A model generated the notes under the pieces. The model saw nothing but the letters and a program-made list of their open reading frames with translations, was not told the DNA's origin and made no database searches. Positions 1 through 4,984 of a DNA stretch of 6,059 nt are shown here, piece after piece. The stretch spans positions 1 to 6,059 of the forward strand of contig JASBZJ010000115.1 in NCBI GenBank assembly GCA_029983495.1, in the 5' to 3' direction. Position 1 is the first letter of the stretch, and every line of letters starts with the position of its first letter. The translations under genes and the position numbers were made by a program. Origin of the DNA: Porphyromonas sp. (GTDB taxonomy: Bacteria; Bacteroidota; Bacteroidia; Bacteroidales; Porphyromonadaceae).

Positions 1-479
1 GGTTTCTGAATGCGGGGGATTCTCTTCCTACACCAGAAACCGTTGCCGAGGTAGTCTCCCTTATAGAGAGCAAAGAACCACAACCCGATATAATATACGG
101 AGATACGATGATCGTAAACGCTCAACGAAAAGAACTCCACCTTCGACGGCTCCGTCCCCCTCGAAATCTTACAAAAGCACACTTTATAAACGGTATGTTA
201 GTATGCCATCAAGCTTTTATTGTTCGTAAAGACATCGTTCTTCCATATGACTTGCGCTATAAACTTTCGGCCGATTACGACTGGTGTCTAAGAATGCTCG
301 AACGGAGCCAAAGCACACAGCAAATCGATGCTGTTATAGCACACTATTTAGAAGGTGGAATATCGCAAAAGCGACATTGGGAAAGCCTTCGTGAGCGTTT
401 TACTATTATGCGCAATCACTTTGGGCTGCTACCGACTATAGGCAAGCACATTTCGTTTTTATTTATCCACTCGCGCTAA
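1..479 (+). CDS. Family 2 glycosyltransferase, C-terminal part (5' end outside window)
   Basis: The frame is open from base 3 to the TAA at 477-479, giving 158 residues with no start codon in view. The ATG at 108 is internal, because the residues before it continue the protein. The first residues, FLNAGD, match the conserved block that ends the nucleotide-sugar-binding half of GT-A fold family 2 enzymes of the WcaE type. They are followed by DIIYGD (about 29-34), INGMLVCHQAFIVRK (62-76) and ADYDW (90-94), all typical of that subgroup. The family transfers a sugar from a nucleotide-sugar donor onto a growing polysaccharide at the cytoplasmic face of the membrane, usually for capsule, exopolysaccharide or O-antigen. 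Donor and acceptor cannot be read from this part. The end looks natural, with a short hydrophobic stretch (GLLPTI to FLFIHSR). It is probably the last gene of its transcription unit, since a promoter follows it. Confidence 0.85.
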   Translation, partial: FLNAGDSLPTPETVAEVVSLIESKEPQPDIIYGDTMIVNAQRKELHLRRLRPPRNLTKAHFINGMLVCHQAFIVRKDIVLPYDLRYKLSADYDWCLRMLERSQSTQQIDAVIAHYLEGGISQKRHWESLRERFTIMRNHFGLLPTIGKHISFLFIHSR

Positions 480-495
480 GCATGGCTTATTAGCG
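474..495 (+). terminator. Inverted repeat over the glycosyltransferase stop codon, possible terminator
   Basis: CGCTAA (474-479) and TTAGCG (490-495) are a perfect 6-bp inverted repeat around a 10-base loop, and the left arm contains the stop codon. A competing 5-bp stem, TAAGC (477-481) with GCTTA (485-489), could form instead. It lies between the end of one gene and the promoter of the next, where a terminator is expected. No U-tract follows directly; the only T run (522-529) is 27 bases further on. It could equally be a chance or mRNA-end stabilising hairpin. Confidence 0.3.
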
Positions 496-528
496 ACAAC
501 AAACAAGTATAGGAACGTGCGTTTTTTT

Positions 529-536
529 TACCTTTG
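529..536 (+). promoter_or_regulatory. Bacteroidota -7 promoter element TACCTTTG
   Basis: TACCTTTG matches the TAnnTTTG -7 consensus of the Bacteroidota housekeeping sigma factor exactly and continues as TACCTTTGCA, a common form. It follows a run of eight T (522-529) and lies 36 bases before the ATG at 573, so the expected leader is about 30 bases. I do not see a convincing -33 TTG/TTTG at the usual spacing, but that box is often weak. It should drive the DUF3109-lrgA-lrgB unit. Confidence 0.75.
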
Positions 537-572
537 CACTGGAAAACGAACCTAACTTGGTGAATCGATGAG

Positions 573-1046
573 ATGATTCTTATAGACGATAAGATAATTA
601 GTCTGGACCTTTTTACTGAATACTTTTTGTGCCACTACGAAAAATGTAGAGGCGCATGTTGCATTGAAGGCGAAAGTGGAGACGAAGTAACTACACTTGT
701 AAATGGCGGTCCATGTGTATTTGCCTTACATGATGAAGGTGGGCATTGCCTTTGCGCCTTCGAAAAACTTTTTCGTGAGGGAAAAAGTTCTTTCATTAAA
801 CCTCAAAGTTGTCATCTCTACCCCATCCGCTTACATCAGTATTCCCATGCAACAGCACTTAATTACGATCGTTGGGATATTTGCCAATGCGCAGTAGTAT
901 TGGGCAAGCGAAAGAAAACATTGGTTTACCAAGCTTTAAAGGAACCTCTTATTCGTGTTTTTGGCGAGCCTTTCTATAAAAAACTCGAGGCCTGTCACAA
1001 ACACCTCGAAAAAGAGAATCAGAACAACGAGAGCCGAAAAAGGTGA
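573..1046 (+). CDS. DUF3109 family cysteine-rich protein, shortened form
   Basis: This is a soluble 157-residue protein with no signal peptide or membrane segment. It has the family signature near the N-terminus (C20, C25, C29-C30, then IEG), followed by C48, C59, C61, the block SCHLYPIR (79-86), NYDRWDIC (97-104) and C106, and then LKEPLIRVFGEPFY (122-135). Ten cysteines in the core suggest metal or Fe-S binding, as proposed for related UPF0153/YkgJ-type proteins; the function of DUF3109 itself is not established. Homologues I remember have about 190 residues, with roughly 35-40 residues between the CCxEGDxGAPL block and the DxVTxxVNG block. Here GES is followed almost directly by GDEVTTLVNGG (36-46), so that acidic linker appears to be missing in frame. 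The start at 573 fits the usual N-terminus; the ATG at 568 is closed after two codons. Its TGA overlaps the GTG of lrgA. Confidence 0.85.
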   Translation: MILIDDKIISLDLFTEYFLCHYEKCRGACCIEGESGDEVTTLVNGGPCVFALHDEGGHCLCAFEKLFREGKSSFIKPQSCHLYPIRLHQYSHATALNYDRWDICQCAVVLGKRKKTLVYQALKEPLIRVFGEPFYKKLEACHKHLEKENQNNESRKR

Positions 1047-1468
1047 AAATACTCAAACAATTCTTCGTTATCATGCTTTTCTATGCACTAGGAAGTATGA
1101 TGAGCCATGTCATAGGTAATTTTATTCCAGGTAGCGTATTGGGGATGTTTTTTCTATTCATTGCCCTCCGCCTAAAAATAATACAACCTCATCATGTAGA
1201 TAGTATTTCCTACTTTCTAACAAGTATAATGGGGCTACTATTCGTACCTGCAGGGGTTGGGTTAGTAACTCAGTTACCTATTATAAAACAATATTGGCAT
1301 ATAATTTTGCTTTCGATGGTACTGAGTACTATTATGGTGATGGCCGTAGTAGCAATTGCCCAACAACGATTCGAGCAATATGCAAAAAAACTTCAGCACC
1401 AAAAACAGTTACGCAAACAGTTAGAACAGGAAGAAACAACTCAGCACATAACACCAAATGATAACTGA
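1043..1468 (+). CDS. lrgA: CidA/LrgA family membrane protein
   Basis: This 141-residue protein has about four membrane segments (roughly 6-24, 28-43, 56-76 and 84-106). It carries the family hallmarks FIPGSVLGM (27-35) and LLFVPAGVGL (65-74). Family members pair with LrgB. The older model is holin/antiholin-like control of murein hydrolases; later work on Gram-positive pairs shows pyruvate uptake. I start it at GTG 1043 because this gives the expected N-terminus MKILKQ. The next in-frame ATG (1073) would cut into the first membrane segment. The GTG shares GTGA (1043-1046) with the preceding stop, so translation is probably coupled, and AAAAAGG lies just upstream inside the previous gene. The cytosolic tail (107-141) is rich in Q, K, R and E, with 9 glutamines in 35 residues, and may form a helix or coiled coil. 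It overlaps lrgB by 11 bases. Confidence 0.9.
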   Translation: MKILKQFFVIMLFYALGSMMSHVIGNFIPGSVLGMFFLFIALRLKIIQPHHVDSISYFLTSIMGLLFVPAGVGLVTQLPIIKQYWHIILLSMVLSTIMVMAVVAIAQQRFEQYAKKLQHQKQLRKQLEQEETTQHITPNDN

Positions 1469-2162
1469 ACTACTTACCACACCTATTTATTGCTTACCCA
1501 TTACATTAGGGCTGTATATAGGAGCTGCATGGCTTTATAAAAAGGCAAAAATGCCCTTTCTACAACCTATGTTGGTTACAATGGTGTTACTTATTCTTGC
1601 TCTATACTTTTTTAAAATACCCTACCAAGGTTACGCTAAAGCCTCAGAACTTATCGATTTTATGCTTGGACCAAGTGTTGTTGCACTGGGTTTTCTGTTA
1701 TACGAACAATCCGAAATACTTCGTGGCAGGCTACTTACCATTCTAACAAGTGTTTTTATAGGTGCACTTGTTGGCATACTAACAGCTGGGGGTATTGTAT
1801 ATTTATTAGGGGGTGGCGAAGTACTGGCAGCCACAATGAGTCCCAAATCAGTAACTACCCCTATTGCCATATCGCTTTCTCAAAAAGCAGGTGGAATACC
1901 ATCTCTTACGGCAGTGGTAGTGGTAATTACGGGCGTATTCGGGGGATTAATAAGTCCACCATTATTTAAGTTATTACATATTAATAACCCCATAGCTAAA
2001 GGGCTTGCATTAGGAACAAGTTCACACGGAATGGGAGCCTCTACCGCTATACAATTAGGGGCAGTTGAAGGTGCGTTAGCTGGTATGGCAATAGGCATAA
2101 TGGGCTTTTTTACATCGTTGCTCATTCCCTTTGTGCAATGGATTATATCACTTTCCCATTAA
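1458..2162 (+). CDS. lrgB: LrgB family membrane protein
   Basis: This 234-residue, very hydrophobic protein is of normal length for the LrgB/CidB/YohK family. Conserved blocks are GPSVVALGFLLYEQ (71-84), MSPKSVTTPIA (127-137), the glycine-rich helix VITGVFGGLISP (156-167), GTSSHGMGASTA (186-197) and GALAGMAIGIMG (205-216). With LrgA it forms the membrane component of a transporter: pyruvate in Bacillus and Streptococcus pairs, glycolate/glycerate in the fused plant protein PLGG1. Its substrate here is unknown. In the first block many homologues have a proline (ALAVPLY) where this protein has leucine (ALGFLLY), a minor difference. The ATG at 1458 lies 11 bases inside lrgA, so the pair should be made together. 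It is the last gene of the unit, since a promoter follows within 40 bases of its stop. Confidence 0.92.
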   Translation: MITELLTTPIYCLPITLGLYIGAAWLYKKAKMPFLQPMLVTMVLLILALYFFKIPYQGYAKASELIDFMLGPSVVALGFLLYEQSEILRGRLLTILTSVFIGALVGILTAGGIVYLLGGGEVLAATMSPKSVTTPIAISLSQKAGGIPSLTAVVVVITGVFGGLISPPLFKLLHINNPIAKGLALGTSSHGMGASTAIQLGAVEGALAGMAIGIMGFFTSLLIPFVQWIISLSH

Positions 2163-2172
2163 ACAGAGAGTT

Positions 2173-2196
2173 TTATAGCCTGCCATCTCGCTATAA
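2173..2196 (+). repeat. 7-bp inverted repeat between lrgB and the next promoter
   Basis: TTATAGC (2173-2179) and GCTATAA (2190-2196) are perfect inverted copies around a 10-base spacer. The repeat begins 10 bases after the lrgB stop and ends 5 bases before the -7 element at 2202, so it covers the place where the -33 contact should fall. It may be a weak terminator of the lrgAB unit (the following TAGTAATTTT is a poor U-tract) or an operator for the downstream promoter. The sequence alone does not decide between these. Confidence 0.4.
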
Positions 2197-2201
2197 TATA
2201 G

Positions 2202-2209
2202 TAATTTTG
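2202..2209 (+). promoter_or_regulatory. Bacteroidota -7 promoter element TAATTTTG
   Basis: TAATTTTG matches TAnnTTTG exactly, 39 bases before the ATG of the deaminase gene, close to the 36-base spacing seen at the other promoter in this window. A clear -33 box is not visible; that position falls in the inverted repeat 2173-2196. It probably drives the deaminase-protease-cyclo-ligase string and perhaps hutU, since I find no equally good element in the later gaps. Confidence 0.65.
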
Positions 2210-2220
2210 CCACGGTTATA

Positions 2221-2234
2221 ACTCCTTATGGAGT
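2221..2234 (+). promoter_or_regulatory. Short leader hairpin before the deaminase gene
   Basis: ACTCC (2221-2225), loop TTAT, GGAGT (2230-2234) form a 5-bp hairpin in the predicted leader, 14 bases before the ATG. It directly abuts TAAAGGCA (2234-2241), a Shine-Dalgarno-like element 7 bases before the start codon. The stem is short and by itself only marginally stable. A role in initiation is possible but is inference. Confidence 0.3.
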
Positions 2235-2248
2235 AAAGGCATTAAGCA

Positions 2249-2701
2249 ATGAAAAAAGAGAATAATTTTGAGGAAAAACAGCGCGAACTCGACCGCCGTT
2301 ATTTACGTATGGCTCGTATATGGGCTGAAAACTCGTATTGCGAGCGTCGCAAGGTAGGTGCCCTTATCGTAAAGAATAAGATGATTATATCCGATGGGTA
2401 TAATGGAACTCCCAGTGGATTTGAAAACATCTGTGAAGACGAAAATAATCAATCAAAACCCTACGTTTTACATGCCGAAGCTAATGCTATAACAAAAGTA
2501 GCTAGTAGTACGAACAATAGCACTGGTGCAACAATTTATATTACTGCTGCTCCCTGCCTCGAGTGTTCAAAGCTTATTATTCAAAGTAAAATTATACGCG
2601 TTGTTTACGAAGAGGAATATCGCCTACGCGATGGTATTGATTTATTAGAGCGAGCTGGTATTGAGGTGGTTTGCTTATCAGCTGATGAGCAAACACACTA
2701 A
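2249..2701 (+). CDS. dCMP deaminase family protein (ComEB-like)
   Basis: This 150-residue cytoplasmic zinc enzyme of the cytidine/deoxycytidylate deaminase fold should convert dCMP to dUMP, the precursor for thymidylate synthase. The zinc site is complete: H75-A-E77 (zinc ligand and catalytic glutamate) and P102-C103-L-E-C106 (two zinc cysteines). GYNGTPSG (50-57) is the substrate-loop signature that separates dCMP deaminases from cytidine, tRNA-adenosine and riboflavin deaminases, so the substrate call is fairly firm. An early block, VGALIVKNKMIISDGYNG (36-53), also fits. The ATG at 2249 is preceded at 7 bases by TAAAGGCA. The Bacillus homologue is named comEB, but a competence role cannot be assumed here. 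Length is normal and nothing is missing. The S41 protease gene follows after 64-85 bp, depending on its start. Confidence 0.9.
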   Translation: MKKENNFEEKQRELDRRYLRMARIWAENSYCERRKVGALIVKNKMIISDGYNGTPSGFENICEDENNQSKPYVLHAEANAITKVASSTNNSTGATIYITAAPCLECSKLIIQSKIIRVVYEEEYRLRDGIDLLERAGIEVVCLSADEQTH

Positions 2702-2786
2702 TTCTTATTCCTCATCGCTACATTGCTATTCACTGTGGTGTAATTCTTAACCTAATAATATTTTAATGCCCTTAAAGGCAGGTAAT

Positions 2787-4388
2787 ATGGAAGAAAGAAA
2801 GGGAACATCAACAATAGTACTGCTAATAGCAGTTGTTATGGCTCTTTTAGTTGGTGGGTTAATTGGCTGGTTTTCTCATCAAGTTAAACGAAGGTATGCT
2901 TACGATGCATCGCTTATTAATGCCATGGAATTAGTTCGTACCCACTATGTTGATAGTGTTGATATGGAAACCTTGGCCGAAGGTTTAATCCCCTCACTAT
3001 TACACAGCCTCGACCCACACTCGGAATACATCGACCGCACGGCTAGCTTAGCCGAAACACAACGACTCGAAGGTCACTTTTATGGTGTTGGAATAACCTT
3101 CAATACAATTATTGATACCCCTGTAGTTGTTGAAGCTATTAAAGGTGGTTCGGCATCCCGAGCTGGTATACAGGCAGGTGACCGACTCATTTCCGCCGAT
3201 GGTAAAAGCCTTATTCACGATAGTATAACAAGCGATGAGGTGCAAAAGCAACTCCGAGGCGAGAGAGGTACGATAGTAAAAGTTGGGGTACTACGCAATG
3301 GCGAACTAAAAAACATTGGTATTACACGCGACGAGGTACCCATTCGAAGTATTAACGTTGCTTATATGCTTAACGATGTTACGGGTATTATAAAAATCGA
3401 TACTTGGGCACGGACAACGTTACAAGAGTTCCTTTCGGCTTATTACACACTATCTCAAAAGGGACTTAAAAACCTTATTATTGATTTGCGCGACAATGTG
3501 GGGGGGTACATGCAAAGTGCTATCCAACTGGCAAACGAGTTTTTACCATCGGGTAGCCTTATCGTTTATAGCCAAGGTCGAAAATACCCTAAGGAAGAAT
3601 ACTTTGCTAATGGTAACGGCCTATTAAAGGAAGTTCCCCTAGCCATATTGGTAAACGAGTTCTCGGCAAGTTCAAGCGAAATATTTTCAGCAGCGATGCA
3701 GGATCACGACCGGGCAACTATTATTGGAAGAAGAACCTTTGGAAAGGGGTGGATTCAACATCCTTTTTATATGCCCGATAGTAGCCAAATAAGACTTACC
3801 ATAGCACGGTATTATACACCAAGTGGAAGAAGTATACAAAAGAAATATAACTTAGGAAAAAGCGAAGAATACCAACGTGACCTATTAGACCGGTACGATA
3901 CAGGCGAAATTTATCACGCTGATAGTAGCTTCTACAAAACAGCACCAAAATTTAGAACCGATGCTGGAAGAATTGTTTATGGAGGCAATGGTATTATGCC
4001 CGATATATTTGTTCCTGCCGATTCATCGGGGCAAAATACATACTACTACCGTCTCATCGAAAGCGGTCTTATACCTCAGTATGCTTTTATATACAGCGAT
4101 AAATATCGTTTTCGCCTAAATAAAATTCCTTCAACAACCGATTTTTGGAATTACATCCATGTTAATGACAATATTGTTGAACGATTCGCAAATTATGCTG
4201 CTCAAAAAGGCATCGGCAAACGCCCAGCAATGCTTTGGGAATGTAGCATTATGCTCGAAAAAATTCTGATTGCTCAGGTTGCTCGGAACTTTTTTGGGGA
4301 ACAAGGATTTTACGAAATCGTTTATAACGACGACAAAACCATTCAAAAAGCTCTTGAATCCTTTAATCAACTTCCCTTCCAGCAATGA
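2787..4388 (+). CDS. ctpA: S41 family C-terminal processing peptidase with PDZ domain
   Basis: Numbering here is for the 533-residue form from ATG 2787. A short charged N-terminus is followed by one membrane segment (about 7-29) with no signal-peptidase or lipobox motif, so the protein is probably anchored with the protease in the periplasm. A PDZ domain follows (about 88-168; GVGITF, then SRAGIQAGDRLISADG) and then the S41 core: DLRDNVGG (233-240), NEFSASSSEIFSAA (290-303) and TFGKG (317-321). By alignment with E. coli Prc/Tsp, where serine and lysine are 25 residues apart, the catalytic serine is S295, the lysine K320 and the third residue Q324, all present. The C-terminal 130 residues are an extension common in Bacteroidota members. 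Such enzymes trim exported proteins or murein hydrolases. The frame is also open from ATG 2766 (540 residues). I prefer 2787 because TAAAGGCA lies 6 bases before it, as before the deaminase start. Confidence 0.9.
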   Translation: MEERKGTSTIVLLIAVVMALLVGGLIGWFSHQVKRRYAYDASLINAMELVRTHYVDSVDMETLAEGLIPSLLHSLDPHSEYIDRTASLAETQRLEGHFYGVGITFNTIIDTPVVVEAIKGGSASRAGIQAGDRLISADGKSLIHDSITSDEVQKQLRGERGTIVKVGVLRNGELKNIGITRDEVPIRSINVAYMLNDVTGIIKIDTWARTTLQEFLSAYYTLSQKGLKNLIIDLRDNVGGYMQSAIQLANEFLPSGSLIVYSQGRKYPKEEYFANGNGLLKEVPLAILVNEFSASSSEIFSAAMQDHDRATIIGRRTFGKGWIQHPFYMPDSSQIRLTIARYYTPSGRSIQKKYNLGKSEEYQRDLLDRYDTGEIYHADSSFYKTAPKFRTDAGRIVYGGNGIMPDIFVPADSSGQNTYYYRLIESGLIPQYAFIYSDKYRFRLNKIPSTTDFWNYIHVNDNIVERFANYAAQKGIGKRPAMLWECSIMLEKILIAQVARNFFGEQGFYEIVYNDDKTIQKALESFNQLPFQQ

Positions 4389-4415
4389 AAACGCACAAAA
4401 TAAACTGTAATAAAC

Positions 4416-4952
4416 ATGGATAAAAAGGAGCTCCGCACACACATAAAAGAACTGAACAAGCAGTACCTTAACCAAGAGTATAGACAACAAGCCTCCCAAT
4501 TAATTTGTACGAAATTGGCTAATCTGCCACAGTTTATCAAAGCCAAGCGTGTGGGGCTGTTCCATGCTCTTCCCGATGAACCTTCGCTTACACAACTACT
4601 CCAAAACCATGTTTGTGATAAAGAGCTGTACTTGCCTCGGGTAGAAGGGAGTGATATAGCGTTCTACCGATACTATAGTGAAAACGATTTAGCCCAAGGC
4701 AGTTATGGAATAGCCGAACCCGAACAAGATAAACAAGAGGTACTTTCCCCCGAATTACTCGATGTAATAATAGTACCCGGCATGGCTTTTACCAAAGATG
4801 GTGTACGCCTTGGTCGAGGAAAAGCATACTATGACAGGTTTTTACCAAAAACCAGTGCTTTTTTAGTGGGTACTACATTTGCTTTTAGGCTATTTCCCTC
4901 TTTACCTTACGACAAGTGGGATCATTTAATGAACCTTGTTATTACAAACTAA
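4416..4952 (+). CDS. fthC: 5-formyltetrahydrofolate cyclo-ligase
   Basis: This 178-residue cytoplasmic enzyme (5-FCL/MTHFS family, normal length) uses ATP to convert 5-formyl-THF to 5,10-methenyl-THF and so recovers an inhibitory folate by-product. Supporting blocks are an N-terminal basic helix (KKELRTHIKELNK), VGLFHALPDEPSLTQLL (46-62), YLPRVEG (72-78), GSYGIAEPE (95-103) and the main signature PGMAFTKDGVRLGRGKAYYDRFL (121-143), followed by VGTTFAFR (151-158). In the signature most relatives have a glycine (GKGYYD) where this protein has A137. The end reads DHLMNLVIT (169-177), where the family usually has D-x-x-M/L-D. The rest is intact, so I expect it to be active. It begins 27 bp after the protease stop and ends 32 bp before hutU, so co-transcription with both is likely. 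Confidence 0.9.
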   Translation: MDKKELRTHIKELNKQYLNQEYRQQASQLICTKLANLPQFIKAKRVGLFHALPDEPSLTQLLQNHVCDKELYLPRVEGSDIAFYRYYSENDLAQGSYGIAEPEQDKQEVLSPELLDVIIVPGMAFTKDGVRLGRGKAYYDRFLPKTSAFLVGTTFAFRLFPSLPYDKWDHLMNLVITN

Positions 4953-4984
4953 ACGAAAATGTAACATAAGAACCAGAACAAGAT

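Noticed and set aside
108..479. ATG at 108 as the start of a short independent gene
   Set aside because: The same frame is open back to base 3 and encodes conserved glycosyltransferase residues (FLNAGD, DIIYGD) before this ATG, so it is internal to a longer gene.
568..576. Two-codon reading frame ATG AGA TGA overlapping the DUF3109 start
   Set aside because: Such a start-stop could affect initiation, but this short pattern is easily produced by chance and nothing else supports it.
703..897. Open frame of 64 codons inside the DUF3109 gene
   Set aside because: It lies wholly within a well-supported gene in another frame and shows no family-like pattern.
1631..2125. Two minus-strand open frames opposite lrgB
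   Set aside because: They are antisense to a strongly conserved membrane-protein gene, are low-complexity (P, S, A rich) and have no promoter or start context of their own.
2702..2786. Possible separate promoter for the protease gene in the gap after the deaminase
   Set aside because: No TAnnTTTG is present. The nearest sequences (TAATTCTT, TATTTTAA) miss key positions, so read-through from 2202 is simpler.
3048..3251. Minus-strand open frame opposite the PDZ region of the protease
   Set aside because: It is a shadow of a conserved domain on the other strand.
4131..4499. Minus-strand open frame of 122 codons spanning the protease-cyclo-ligase junction
   Set aside because: It crosses two real genes and reads as the complement of their codons. 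The hydrophobic look comes from the reverse complement of lysine- and glutamate-rich codons.
4874..4881. TACATTTG inside fthC as a -7 promoter element for hutU
   Set aside because: It matches TAnnTTTG, but it encodes the conserved TTFA residues, lies over 100 bases before hutU and has no -33 box, so a chance match is more likely.
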